This document shows positions 32,866-45,303 of a stretch of DNA of 64,000 bases, in pieces (the stretch's first letter is position 1; every line of letters begins with the position of its first letter). The stretch lies in NCBI GenBank assembly GCA_917880885.1, contig OU862931.1, positions 16,596,736-16,660,735 on the forward strand. The letters run 5' to 3'. Made by a program: the position numbers and the translations under genes. Source of the stretch: Limnephilus marmoratus. Its lineage: Eukaryota; Arthropoda; Insecta; Trichoptera; Limnephilidae. The notes beneath the pieces were generated by a model. The model did not search any database and was not told the DNA's origin. It saw nothing but the letters and a program-made list of their open reading frames with translations.

Positions 32866-34330
32866 TATGCACCAGATTTAAATGTCCGGGTTAAATTTTC
32901 CACAAAAAAAAAAAAAAAAATAAACGGAAAAAAAGAAGGAAAAACTAAACCCTTTCACACACTTCCCCAAATGATCATCTAGTCAACCCACGCTATGCAA
33001 TTGCACTATATAAGTATTATAAATACAAAACAATACAAGAACAACATGTCAACCTACTAGAGACCAAATGGGAATATAATTCACCGACTCCAGATATTTT
33101 CATATGAGAGGGTTCGGCTCTGTGGCATTTCTAATTGAACCTATAAATCCTACCGATCCCTCAATATAAATATTTAAAAAATCCTTTGTAATCCTACATG
33201 TATTTAAAATGACTGATTTTTGCATTTTTATATACAAATTCTTTGACAAATCTAATATGCTTACATTTTGAATCAGATTCCTAGGTATTATGCCAGTGGC
33301 CGAAATAACAAATGGCAATATTTTTATAGTCCGAGAATGCCAAATTCTTTTAATCTCATTTCCTAAATCTGTGTATTTTCTTATTTTTTCAGAAATAGTT
33401 TTTTGAATATTACTGGAATTTGGAATAGCTACATCAATGACATAAGTTATTTTTTTAATTTTGTCATGTAAAACTATATCAGGTCTATTATGACTAATTG
33501 TTCTGTCTGTTAGTATAGTTTTATCATAATATATTTTATAAAATTCATTTTCTAAAAATGAATTTGGTTCATATTCATAATATGGTACTATATTACGGCA
33601 GTCAATCAAGTTATGTTTAATTACCAAACTTTGGTGAATTATTTTTAAAACCTGATTGTGCCTAAATGTATACTCGGAAGGCGCTAATATAGAACATCCC
33701 GATATAATATGTTCTATAGTTTCGGGAAAAGCCAAACATTTTCTACATAAATCATCAATTTGATTTATATCTTTGATTATATGCTTTCTATAATTTTTAG
33801 TATTAATGACTCTATCTTGAATGGCAAGCATAAATCCTTCTATTTCTGCGCTCAACTCTCCAATACTCAACCATTTGTTTGACGAAAGTTTGTCAACATA
33901 CGTTTGGTTGAGATAATTGAAGTGTTTTGCGTGAATAATTTTATTTGACCAGGAATCTAATAATTCCTGGTTAGTATTTATAAGAATGTTGGCATTCTCG
34001 TCATATAAATTTAAAGGTGTAATATTTCTATCTGCCTTGCAAATTATTTTGTGCATTTCTGAGCTATTAGCTTTCCTATGGAGAAAATTTCTAAGCATTT
34101 CTACCTGATTGTGTTTCAAAGATGTTATTTTGACTACACCTCTACCTCCTAAATTTCTAGGTAAATTAATTCGTTCTATAGCTGAATTTGGATGACGGCA
34201 ATTAAATTTTGTTAACGTTGTTCTAATTAATCGTTCTAAACTATCTAAATCTGTATTGGACCATTTAATTATGCCAAATGAGTACGTTAGTAGAGGTATT
34301 GCCCAAGTATTTATTGCTTTTACTAATTTT
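32866..34330 (-). mobile_element. LINE-B: 5'-truncated RLE-type LINE between hexamer arrays
   Basis: It begins (minus strand) directly at the array edge near 34330 and ends near 32866 where the middle array starts; an 18-A run at 32905-32922 lies in the 3' UTR. Both flanks are the same hexanucleotide. Confidence 0.75.
33100..34330 (-). pseudogene. LINE-B C-terminal RT domain, CCHC knuckle and restriction-like endonuclease
   Basis: An uninterrupted frame of about 410 codons. It starts within the post-polymerase region (AINTWAIPLLTYSFGIIKWS, NLPRNLGGRGV), followed by a CCHC motif C-R-K-C...H...C (about 33690-33755), and the restriction-like endonuclease signature RPDIV then YVIDVAIP (RPD-x12-D, about 33445-33495). 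This order is typical of R2/R4/NeSL-group LINEs, which use this enzyme for target-specific cleavage. The polymerase core is missing. The Ala-Met/Ala-Val repeats that extend the open frame upstream are microsatellite. Confidence 0.75.
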
Positions 34331-36463
34331 ATTGTTATTGTTATTGTCATTGTCATTGTCATTGTCATTGTCATTGTCATTGTCATTGTCATTGTCATTG
34401 TCATTGTCATTGTCATTGTCATTGTCATTGTCATTGTCATTGTCATTGTCATTGTCATTGTCATTGTCATTGTCATTGTCATTGTCATTGTCATTGTCAT
34501 TGTCATTGTCATTGTCATTGTCATTGTCATTGTCATTGTCATTGTCATTGTCATTGCCATTGCCATTGCCATTGCCATTGCCATTGCCATTGTCATTGTC
34601 ATTGTCATTGTCATTGTCATTGCCATTGCCATTGCCATTGCCATTGCCATTGCCATTGCCATTGCCATTGCCATTGCCATTGCCATTGCCATTGCCATTG
34701 CCATTGCCATTGCCATTGCCATTGCCATTGCCATTGCCATTGCCATTGCCATTGCCATTGCCATTGCCATTGCCATTGCCATTGCCATTGCCATTGCCAT
34801 TGCCATTGCCATTGCCATTGCCATTGCCATTGCCATTGCCATTGCCATTGCCATTGCCATTGCCATTGCCATTGCCATTGCCATTGCCATTGCCATTGCC
34901 ATTGCCATTGCCATTGCCATTGCCATTGCCATTGCCATTGCCATTGCCATTGCCATTGCCATTGCCATTGCCATTGCCATTGCCATTGCCATTGCCATTG
35001 CCATTGCCATTGCCATTGCCATTGCCATTGCCATTGCCATTGCCATTGCCATTGCCATTGACATTGCCATTGCCATTGCCATTGCCATTGCCATTGCCAT
35101 TGCCATTGCCATTGCCATTGCCATTGCCATTGCCATTGCCATTGCCATTGCCATTGCCATTGCCATTGCCATTGCCATTGCCATTGCCATTGCCATTGCC
35201 ATTCCCATTGCCATTGCCATTGCCATTGCCATTGCCATTGCCATTGCCATTGCCATTGCCATTGCCATTGCCATTGCCATTGCCAATGCCAATGCCATTG
35301 CCATTGCCATTGCCATTGCCATTGCCATTGCCATTGCCAATGCCAATGCCATTGCCAATGCCAATGCCAATGCCACTGCCACTGCCACTGCCACTGCCAC
35401 TGCCACTGCCACTGCCACTGCCACTGCCACTGCCACTGCCACTGCCACTGCCACTGCCACTGCCACTGCCACTGCCACTGCCACTGCCACTGCCACTGCC
35501 ACTGCCACTGCCACTGCCACTGCCACTGCCACTGCCACTGCCACTGCCACTGCCACTGCCACTGCCACTGCCACTGCCACTGCCACTGCCACTGCCACTG
35601 CCACTGCCACTGCCACTGCCACTGCCACTGCCACTGCCACTGCCACTGCCACTGCCCCTGCCACTGCCACTGCCACTGCCACTGCCACTGCCACTGCCAC
35701 TGCCACTGCCACTGCCACTGCCACTGCCACTGCCACTGCCACTGCCACTGCCACTGCCACTGCCACTGCCACTGCCACTGCCACTGCCACTGCCACTGCC
35801 ACTGCCACTGCCACTGCCACTGCCACTGCCACTGCCACTGCCACTGCCACTGCCACTGCCACTGCCACTGCCACTGCCACTGCCACTGCCACTGCCACTG
35901 CCACTGCCACTGCCACTGCCACTGTCACGGTCACTGTCACGGTCACTGTCACGGTCACTGTCACTGTCACTGTCACTGTCACTGTCACTGTCACTGTCAC
36001 TGTCACTGCCACTGCCACTGCTACTGTCACTGTCACTGTCACTGTCACTGTCACGGTTACTGTCACTGTTATTGTCACTGTTATTGTTATTGTTATTGTT
36101 ATTGTTATTGTTATTGTTATTGTTATTGTTATTGTTATTGTTATTGTTATTGTTATTGTTATTGTTATTGTTATTGTTATTGTTATTGTTATTGTTATTG
36201 TTATTGTTATTGTTATTGTTATTGCTATTGCTATTGCTATTGTTATTGTTATTGTTATTGTTATTGTTATTGTTATTGTTATTGTTATTGTTATGGTTAT
36301 TGTTATTGTTATTGTTATTGTTATTGTTATTGTTATTGTTATTGTTATTGTTATTGTTATTGTTATTGTTATTGTTATTGTTATTGTTATTGTTATTGTT
36401 ATTGTTATTGTTATTGTTATTGTTATTGTTATTGTTATTGTTATTGTTATTGTTATTGTTATT
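34331..36463 (+). repeat. 2.1-kb hexanucleotide array with ordered variant blocks
   Basis: Units run in blocks: TTATTG (34331-34345), TCATTG (to about 34554), CCATTG/TCATTG mix (to 34620), CCATTG (to about 35370), CCACTG (to about 35922), TCACTG (to about 36065) and TTATTG (to 36463). Rare single-unit variants (for example 35059, 35203, 35656) are interspersed. All three frames of several blocks lack stops, producing large spurious frames up to 992 codons. Confidence 0.97.
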
Positions 36464-37528
36464 AAATTAGCGGTTCAAAACAAAGTGTTAAACTTTGATT
36501 AGTTATTAATAATAACTAATAACTATCATTCTTCCTTCCAAGCATGCACAAAATTATAGTCTCTATTCATACCATATCTTTACACATCTGGCCAGTAAAC
36601 ATGTTGAAACCAATGTCAAAACTACCGTTCGATATCGAATACTTGTCTCTCACCGGGAAAATGCTGATAGAAATTTTCCCTCTGGAAAACACAAGCAATT
36701 GCATAAAGTGCAAACAATTACATAACATTGTTTATGCATTTACATTTCATGTATTAAATCGATACAAATTTAATACATGACATGCATTGTCTCAGAGTTA
36801 AAATACCTCTGATACCAGCGACCTCCGTTTTCAGAGTTCTATTCTGTGTTCCGACCATCTTGAGGTGTCGTTGAACGTAGTTAAAGAAGACATGCACGTT
36901 ACTTAGTCTGGACACCATTACAAGAGTGTTGTGTTTTGCTCAATTAATGTCGCCTTGCCACCTCGCGCCATGAAAATATAATTTAAAGTGAACCCAAAAA
37001 GGTGCTAAAAGTCGTCCATTTCTTGGAAGCTTTTTCAAAATGAGCACGAACGTTGTAGGCAATAAATACTTCACTTGAAAATAATCCCTAAAGACATCAT
37101 TCGAAGCTTATACACTACATGGGCTGTAATCAAGTTGTAATCCTAATAGATTATGTCACGATATCATGTTTAGCTATAATTCTAAAAATTAAGAATTACA
37201 TTAGCAATTATACCAAGTACGATTGTATAGAGTTTAGAGTGTTCTACTGGGTATAAAATGTTATTCACTGTAATATCTGTGAAGCACTCTCGCTATGATC
37301 GTCATAAAGTTTATAGAAAAACACCTAAATTTATTATTTGCGTGTTTTACGCGTTACAGCCGTGGTATAAGTTTGCTTGTTATAACCAAATTTCACTGAA
37401 AGTTTAACAAGAATTCAAAATAATATATTGTAATCTCGAAACGTGTTACGATTATCAATCACTTGTCAGAGTGTTATTGATCACATAGAAACTGATTATT
37501 TTGTAAAATGCGCATCGTTTCGACTTAA
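36464..37528. other. Intergenic, nothing recognised
   Basis: A 78-codon frame at 36544-36780 resembles nothing known. No repeats defined. Confidence 0.4.
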
Positions 37529-38200
37529 TGGGGTATTCTAGTCCAGTCTAGAAAAAATATAATTTTTCGATAATTTAGATAATATTCAAAAATATCTCCA
37601 CAAAAGGATTTTTCTAAATTCGAATTATTTTTAAAGTTATATCCATTTTTGTGTCGCGGTTTAGGTGAAATCTAACTAGAATCTATGGAACAAAACTTGA
37701 AACGCGTTTTTCTCGAAACTACTTTTTTCGAGACGGCTGCCATGATATCTCAAGTTCTTAACCAATTTACTTGAAATTTGGTGAGCCTTCCTCTATCGCA
37801 CTAACCAAAACTATAACAAAATTTAAATTGGTACTATTTTTGAAACATTCGGTCTTTTTTTTAAATTCGATTTTTCTTTTTTCCGCCATTTTACGAAAAA
37901 AAATTGACTTTTCCGTGGTTCGGGCGATTGCAGCTTTTCTTTGGATTAATAATTAAGTCGTTTTTTTTCAGATTACTAGGAGGGTTGCAATCGTGTCAAC
38001 CAGGGCGCGCCATTTTTTTGAGACCCTCCACTTCAACACCCTGTAACTTATTGAATTTTTTCCTTTGATTTTTTTTTTAATATATTCTTCAAACATTAAT
38101 AAATATTTGGTAAAATAATGGCCACTAAAAATATTATTTGTTTTTTTTATTGCACCTGAAAAAATACCTAAAATTCGTGTCTCTAGACTAGAATACCCTC
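37529..38200 (+). mobile_element. 672-bp MITE with TTAA target duplication (piggyBac-like)
   Basis: TTAA flanks both sides (37525-37528, 38201-38204). The ends are inverted: TGGGGTATTCTAGTC at the left and the complement of GAGGGTATTCTAGTC at the right, then GTCTAGA. TTAA duplication is the hallmark of piggyBac. No transposase sequence inside. Confidence 0.7.
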
Positions 38201-38204
38201 TTAA

Positions 38205-39584
38205 CGCAACTAATCACAGCTCGCAACTATGTACCCATTCGGAGCTACAATGCTTTGTCAACTATTAAAAAAAGACGCCATATTGCTTATTCCATATTTG
38301 TCAAATAATATAGTTGAAATCTTTTCCAAGACGGGTAGTAAAGCATATTCGTGAAAAATCTTATATTCTATAAAAAATAACAATATGCTAAACTATTTTA
38401 CTTTAACTGTTTTAAACAAAACAATCATATCTCATCTGAAATAGTTAGTGTATGTAGTAGAAATAACCGACTACTTTTCAATTGTCTTTGAGTTTACATT
38501 CCCCGGAGCGCAAGTCTCAGAGCTAGAACGCATTGGTTATCTTGTTATATTATTTATTCTCCCGAGGATTAGCATGAAATACAGGCGCACCCCTTGGCTT
38601 ATAACTACCGCCACCCCTGGAGCTAGCCTGCAAAAGCGATTCTAAATTTCGCAAGATTAAAATCTGTTTAATTATTTTACGAGGTAGGAGTAATAAGAAG
38701 TGAGATGTTCGCGGGGTGAGCTTTTAAGGGAAGGCTTTTTTCGTTAAAAATAAAAATGGTAAGCTGCCGAAAATTGTCTCAATTTTCAGAGTTCTTCGTT
38801 TCATGGCTATTTCATCCGATTTGCTATACACAGCACCCTCTAATCAAGGTAATTACCAAATTCAGTTTGGATAACGAAGGTGAAGTAATCTTTTTTATTT
38901 TTTAAGCGTTAGTAGGTTTTTTGTACGTCTTTTTTTTATTAAATTTGCTGGACAAAGGGGTTTATAGAGATCTTAGCTTAGCTATATGGTATTATGGAAG
39001 TGTTAATCTTACCAAATCAACACTTTCATATGTGTCACGGGAGTTAGATAAATGGTAAGAAGGTTTTAACAGATTCACTTCTTATTGTAATAGTCAAACA
39101 TAATCGCGACACAATATTAAATCATTAGAAAGTTGCAAGGCTAAGTCTGATAGCCGGGACACTGGACGAAAATGATTTTGGTGGTAGAAATTGGAACCAA
39201 AGTATTGCCTGTCCGGTGTGACCAGCATTCAAAATTCCCAGTATATAAAATATATTATACATTAAACAGTACCTTGCCATAGTATTAATGCCAAAACTGA
39301 AGCCTTAGTCACAAGGAACTGGATAAAAACAACAGGATATCGGCAGCAGGGGAGGTATTTTCTGGAGGCAGCCAAATCTCTCCAATAGATGTAGCGCTGA
39401 TTTTTAGTTAGAAAAAATATTGTTGAAAAAAAAAATACTGAAAAAATGGGCGTCATATTTTTAGACATTCAAAATAATCAAAAATTCAGCGAACAAATGC
39501 TGGGCTAATTTCGCCAGAGCACACTGTTTAAAAAAATGTTCTTATTCAGAAACACATTTCTGCTTCAACGTTTAGAAAATATGC
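38205..39584. other. Intergenic, nothing recognised
   Basis: No supported coding or repeat feature. Confidence 0.4.
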
Positions 39585-39806
39585 AAGTGTGCAGTTCGCA
39601 CGCGGTAGAAGTGAAACCTTTAGAATATTAAAGTAAACAAGAGTGGGGAGGCTACGAAGCACCGCACAAAGAAGAGTACGAAGATTCTATCTCACTCTCT
39701 CGCAGACTAAATCCTATAGATGTATATGTTCGTCTTTTTTTAGTAGCTTTTTCGTTTCATCGAGTTTCAAATCACAACGGTGGTAAAGAAGTGTTCACGT
39801 CAAAAA
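39585..39806 (-). repeat. GAAGTGAAACTTC-family MITE copy
   Basis: Inverted relative to 11205: CACGCGGTAGAAGTGAAACC at the left, GTTTCATCGAGTTTCAAATC and AAAGAAGTGTTCACGTC at the right. Matches 63728-63937 over most of its length (GGAGGCTACGAAGCACCGCA). Confidence 0.6.
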
Positions 39807-40307
39807 ATTGATCGTTTTGTGTTTAACTTACTACATTTTGACAATACCTTTGCAAGGCGAAACAGCTGTCACACTTATAGACTCACAGTGCCCAGGTGGT
39901 CCAGGTATTTCAGTGAGGAGAGTGCGGTCTAATGGCCGGAGTTGCAAACTCGTTTCGCACATTCACTACAAAGTTAAAGCCAGCCAGCCGGAAACCGAGA
40001 ACACTTCATTTTATGACTTTTATTTAATGGTTTCTCGTTCCTCCGCAGACCGTAGACCGTTTTTTAAATATTAATTCTGAAGTAAATTTTTAAGGTCCTA
40101 AATCACGTAAGTATAGTTAATATTAATGTAGGTAAAAACATTTTTGGAATAGTTAGATGCGTTTTCACCAATAAACGATGGATCGGGAGAAAATAATGTC
40201 CTAATAAATACACTTTATTTAGAAAAGCAATGAACTAGCATTTTAAAAAAGCAGACAAATTTCGTCTAAAAACCTGACGAACGGTGTGCTCTGGATTCAT
40301 GATATCT

Positions 40308-40515
40308 GTTTTTTGAAGTGAAACTTCTATAGACTCGCTATGAATTGGATTTCGGATGAAACGAAAATGAGGATTACTGCACCTACGATGCATCGACTGC
40401 GCTCATTGACCGCTTTGATTATGATGTCACTTTTAAAGGATCCTATTGGTTGAGATATGAAACAGAAATGACGCTGTTTCTCTTTTTATAGCACGTATAA
40501 CACACTGGATTTTCG
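40308..40515 (+). repeat. GAAGTGAAACTTC-family MITE copy
   Basis: TTTTTTGAAGTGAAACTTCT, then TTTCGGATGAAACGAAAATG and TTTGATTATGATGTCAC, collinear with 11205-11395. The following 600 bp (40516-41109) are AT-rich without a supported feature. Confidence 0.6.
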
Positions 40516-41109
40516 AAAGCGGACGAGCGTCCTTCAAAGAGTACACGAGTTCTTAACACTACATTTTAATTATTAATTTTTGCATTTCAAAATTTTTATT
40601 TTTATTTTTCTTTAAAATGTTATTATTTTTTTTCTCTTAGTTTTTCACTTAATTTTATTTATGTTTTAATTTTAATTTATAGATATACCTACACGTTTTA
40701 ATTTATATATTTGTATAGAACACTTTAGTTCTTAACACTGAATCTTTATTATTAGTTTATGTATTTCAAAATTTGAATTTTCATTTTTATTTCTACTTTT
40801 CTTTAAAATATGATTTTCTTTCTCTTTATTTTCTAATTATTCGAATTGAAATATAGAATTTTAATTTATATAATAGATTTCAGTCGTTCACAGACTTTAT
40901 TTGGAAATCCCATTTGAAAAAACAGTCAATAATAACACCTAAATAAACAACATATTCTTTAACCAGTTCAGTATTTTCACAAATGGATATTTTTTAGATT
41001 TTCATACAGAGACACCAACGTGTAAACAATCTGAACTGTGTGTTTTTATTTCTGGTGTTAAGGCGATCCACTAGTTCACCACTGTGCCGTGGACAGTAGT
41101 TCTTCGGTG

Positions 41110-41525
41110 GACGCCATAGGGGTCACTTTGAATAACCGAATTCGTCGACTAGCGGCCGTATTGTAAAATATCAACGCGAAAATGCATATTTTATTTTATT
41201 TTGGGAAGATTGGGTGCAAATATCAACTTTTTTTGCGATTATTATAAAATAAACTGAATTTGCCACATTACACAATAAAACCATATCCGAAAAGGGATTT
41301 ATAAATAGGAGAGTTTGGACTTGAAAGTGTGTTTTTTAGACCTTATACTTTATTTTTTTATAGGCTTATTAAAAGACTTATAAAAAAAATGACCGATATT
41401 TTTAAGGGCCAAGGTATGTTCTACACGCAGTATTTAATTGAAGCATCTACAATACTTCTAAGCGATCAAATTTTCAAAACTAAAACATATGATTTTGCAT
41501 TATTTACTATGACTTCATCTTAAGT
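41110..41525 (-). repeat. Dispersed repeat, uninterrupted copy (empty site)
   Basis: Its complement is collinear with 49303-49411 joined to 51065-51400. At about 41415-41428 the complement reads CGTGTAGAACAT without interruption, which is the target before the foldback element inserted. The sequence itself is unassigned; a 64-codon frame (41329-41523) is not preserved in the other copy. Confidence 0.7.
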
Positions 41526-41754
41526 AATAATATTTGCCTTGGCATCGAGTGATCATTAGATCATATACATATGAATGTACCAATTTAGTTATTTTTTACA
41601 TTTATGATTAAACCAGAGTCAAGAAACCATTTCAAAAGTTCAATGTAATCTTTTTGTAAGAGTTCAATACATTCAGAGTCATTCTTAACAAAAGTTGGTT
41701 TGAAAAAAACATGTATTTCCTTATATTCACTTATACGGTATATTCACTTTCCTC

Positions 41755-41975
41755 TTATATTAAGATTCAGATATATGCTGAATCAATATTTTGTATAACA
41801 ATAAGGCCTGCACACTGTGCACCAGGTAAGTTAAATTCCAATAAAACAATGATATGTTTTGTCTCTGCAAAAAAATATGTTTTTGAACTAGTAATTTAAC
41901 CATAGAATTTTGAACTGATTGTAGGTTGTTTAGTTTTGTAAAGTGTGTCCCCAAGTAGTTATGGCATACCGTTTA
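41755..41975 (-). pseudogene. Possible LINE C-terminal fragment
   Basis: The minus strand reads YLGTHFTKLNNLQSVQNSMV and related words resembling the WG..K..I..LQ.IQNK.I motif that follows the polymerase in jockey/CR1 LINEs. Short and uncertain. Confidence 0.35.
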
Positions 41976-42045
41976 ATTAAATTTTATTTTAATTTTCATT
42001 TATATTAAATTTAAATCGTATTCGTATGTTTATACTGTGTAAATT

Positions 42046-42760
42046 TATTTATTTATTTATTTTGAAATACACGGCACAACATGTGCCATTAACATACATG
42101 TATATATAAAGTATAGTAGGTATAAAATATAAAGTAAAGAGTACAAAGTATAAAGTTTTAAGAAAAGAGTAAAAACAAAAGTTAAAAATATTATAGTAAA
42201 AAGTAAAATATAGAAATATAGATATCCTTAAAAGGTACAAGGTTTTATATATAAATTATAAAAATTAATAAATATAAAAAGTTATAAAATACAAAAAGTT
42301 ATAAAATACAAAAAGTTATAAAAGTAAGAAATCCTTTTAGGAGCAAAAGAAAAAATTATAAAAAGTAAAAATAATTTATAGGTAGATATCATGGATTATG
42401 TCAACTTGATGTCAACGATGTGAACCTTTGACCAAGTATATGTGAACCGATATGATAAATTTTACAAGTAGGTACCTGTGATTTTTAAGGTATTCATTAA
42501 TTTTAGAAATATAAGATATCTTTGAAAGGTAGAAAGTTTTTAATATAAATTATAAAAATTAAAGTTATAAAATATAAAAAAAGTTATAAAAGTAAGAAAT
42601 CCTCTTAGAGGCATGAAATTTTTTTTATAAAAAGTAAAATAATTAATAGGTAGGTATCATGGATTATGTCAACTTGATGTCAACGACGCCGATATGATAA
42701 ATTTTACAAGTAGGTACCTGTGATTTCTAGGGTATTCATTAATTTGGTAGGCATATTATG
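42046..42760 (+). repeat. A-rich sequence with a ~270-bp tandem duplication
   Basis: The word CATGGATTATGTCAACTTG occurs at 42390 and 42658, 268 bp apart, inside longer matching blocks (AAAGTAAGAAATCCT, TTTACAAGTAGGTACCTGTG). The left part is made of AAAGTATAAA-like words. The rest to 43260 shows nothing recognisable. Confidence 0.55.
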
Positions 42761-43263
42761 TTTACCTGATGTATTGTGTTTACGTGGTTCTAGCAGACAA
42801 ATTTAGTTTGATGCATCTTTTAATGTTTTATAATCCATTTTTATGGACGAAAAATGTTTTACTCCGTATTTAAAGGTATTTGTACCGTAAAGAAGTAAAT
42901 AAATATTGTGGCTAATTAAGTTCTTTGGAAAATGATTTATTCAAAATAAAATAAAACAGGATTTTTAAAATGTTTTATTTCTTGCATAAATGAACCCAGG
43001 CAGCTGCGGGAATTTAAGGCGGTACACAACCCTTATAATTTTTGTTTGCTCAAAACTCACATTTTAATCATTTCTGGCGAATTCGTAACTATAATAACTA
43101 TTTTATTTCCATGCCGCACAAGGGATGCGAGTTATTTATATTTTAGATGAATAAAAACAGTACCTTATCATTAATATATTTTACATACAATGATGTTAAA
43201 ACTTTATAACCCGTTTTTCAACTATAAAGTTAGCGGTAAGCACCAGATTTTATGTTTCTAGAC

Positions 43264-43275
43264 GATGAATTAATA
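43264..43275 (+). repeat. Left copy of 12-bp target duplication
   Basis: GATGAATTAATA, repeated directly after the polyA tract at 46712-46723. The outer flanks differ, so it is a target-site duplication framing the whole tRNA-SINE array. Confidence 0.7.
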
Positions 43276-43348
43276 TTTAATTAAATGAAGACAATATAAG
43301 CGATACTCAATCGAAAATCTGAAAACAGAAAAATCAGAAAAAGATATT

Positions 43349-43420
43349 GACACATCTGGGACTCGAACCCAGGACCTCTCGCTTACCGGGCGAACGCGCT
43401 AACCACTGCGCCACCGTGTC
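43349..43420 (-). tRNA. tRNA-like gene, left arm unit 1
   Basis: 72 nt foldable into a cloverleaf: D arm GCGC/GCGC with A box TGGCGCAGTGG, anticodon stem TTCGC/GCGAG with loop CCGGTAA (formal anticodon GGT, Thr), and T arm CTGGG/CCCAG with a perfect B box GGTTCGAGTCC. U33 is replaced by C and the acceptor stem has a mismatch, so this is a SINE head with an intact pol III promoter rather than a working tRNA. Confidence 0.6.
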
Positions 43421-43762
43421 GATATCCAATTCGGTCACTTTTAACTGTATCATACTTCGACTAAGAACCACCCACACTATCTTCATTTTTCTTAACGCAT
43501 ATACTATTGGCTGCTATCTTTATGTATGATTGCAAGATTCAAACCCGAACTAAATGCTCTCTAGATAGTGTCTGGATAAATCTTTATCCATTTTATTTAA
43601 TATGCGACATCTATTGACTTTTCTGCAAGTCTAGGATGAATATTTTCATTTTTATTTTAACTTTATGAGTAAAACCTCAAATTGTAATATTTAATTAAAT
43701 GAAGACAATATAAGCGAAACTCAATCGAAAATCTGAAAACAGAAAAATCAGAAAAAGATATT

Positions 43763-43834
43763 GACACATCTGGGACTCGAACCCAGGACCTCTCGCTTAC
43801 CGGGCGAACGCGCTAACCACTGCGCCACCGTGTC
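43763..43834 (-). tRNA. tRNA-like gene, left arm unit 2
   Basis: Identical in layout to unit 1, 414 bp downstream. Confidence 0.6.
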
Positions 43835-44176
43835 GATATCCAATTCAGTCACTTTTAACTGTATCATACTTCGATTAAGAACCACCCACACTATCTTCAT
43901 TTTTCTTAACGCATATACTATTGGCTGCTATCTTTATGTATGATTGCAAGATTCAAACCCGAACTAAATGCTCTCTAGATAGTGTCTGGATAAATCTTTA
44001 TCCATTTTATTTAATATGCGACATCTATTGACTTTTCTGCAAGTCTAGGATGAATATTTTCATTTTTATTTTAACTTTATGAGTAAAACCTCAAATTGTA
44101 ATATTTAATTAAATGAAGACAATATAAGCGAAACTCAATCGAAAATCTGAAAACAGAAAAATCAGAAAAAGATATT

Positions 44177-44248
44177 GACACATCTGGGACTCGAACCCAG
44201 GACCTCTCGCTTACCGGGCGAACGCGCTAACCACTGCGCCACCGTGTC
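44177..44248 (-). tRNA. tRNA-like gene, left arm unit 3
   Basis: Same 72-nt tRNA-like sequence, 414 bp from unit 2. Confidence 0.6.
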
Positions 44249-44590
44249 GATATCCAATTCGGTCACTTTTAACTGTATCATACTTCGATTAAGAACCACC
44301 CACACTATCTTCATTTTTCTTAACGCATATACTATTGGCTGCTATCTTTATGTATGATTGCAAGATTCAAACCCGAACTAAATGCTCTCTAGATAGTGTC
44401 TGGATAAATCTTTATCCATTTTATTTAATATGCGACATCTATTGACTTTTCTGCAAGTCTAGGATGAATATTTTCATTTTTATTTTAACTTTATGAGTAA
44501 AACCTCAAATTGTAATATTTAATTAAATGAAGACAATATAAGCGAAACTCAATCGAAAATCTGAAAACAGAAAAATCAGAAAAAGATATT

Positions 44591-44662
44591 GACACATCTG
44601 GGACTCGAACCCAGGACCTCTCGCTTACCGGGCGAACGCGCTAACCACTGCGCCACCGTGTC
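44591..44662 (-). tRNA. tRNA-like gene, left arm unit 4
   Basis: Same 72-nt sequence, 414 bp from unit 3. Confidence 0.6.
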
Positions 44663-45004
44663 GATATCCAATTCGGTCACTTTTAACTGTATCATACTTC
44701 GATTAAGAACCACCCACACTATCTTCATTTTTCTTAACGCATATACTATTGGCTGCTATCTTTATGTATGATTGCAAGATTCAAACCCGAACTAAATGCT
44801 CTCTAGATAGTGTCTGGATAAATCTTTATCCATTTTATTTAATATGCGACATCTATTGACTTTTCTGCAAGTCTAGGAAGAATATTTTCATTTTTATTTT
44901 AACTTTATGAGTAAAACCTCAAATTGTAATATTTAATTAAATGAAGACAATATAAGCGAAACTCAATCGAAAATCTGAAAACAGAAAAATCAGAAAAAGA
45001 TATT

Positions 45005-45048
45005 GACACATCTGGGACTCGAACCCAGGACCTCTCGCTTACCGGGCG
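45005..45048 (-). pseudogene. Truncated tRNA-like gene at the inversion point
   Basis: Only the 3' 44 nt (T arm to the anticodon stem) remain; the sequence breaks at ACCGGGCG and jumps into an inverted linker (ATATTAAATAAAATGG). This marks the centre of the palindrome and shows that the two arms are not joined symmetrically. Confidence 0.75.
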
Positions 45049-45231
45049 ATATTAAATAAAATGGATAAAGATTTATCCAGACACTATCTAGAGAGCATTT
45101 AGTTCGGGTTTGAATCTTGCAATCATACATAAAGATAGCAGCCAATAGTATATGCGTTAAGAAAAATGAAGATAGTGTGGGTGGTTCTTAATCGAAGTAT
45201 GATACAGTTAAAAGTGACCGAATTGGATATC

Positions 45232-45303
45232 GACACGGTGGCGCAGTGGTTAGCGCGTTCGCCCGGTAAGCGAGAGGTCCTGGGTTCGAGTCCCAGATGT
45301 GTC
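45232..45303 (+). tRNA. tRNA-like gene, right arm unit 1
   Basis: Plus-strand copy of the same 72-nt sequence, with A box TGGCGCAGTGG and B box GGTTCGAGTCC. Confidence 0.6.

Noticed and set aside
33100..36502. Open frames of up to 992 codons made of Ala-Val, Ala-Met, Ile-Ala, Leu-Pro or Leu-Ser dipeptides
   Set aside because: They are translations of a 6-bp repeat that lacks stops in several frames on both strands. Only the LINE-derived end at 33100-34330 is real protein sequence.
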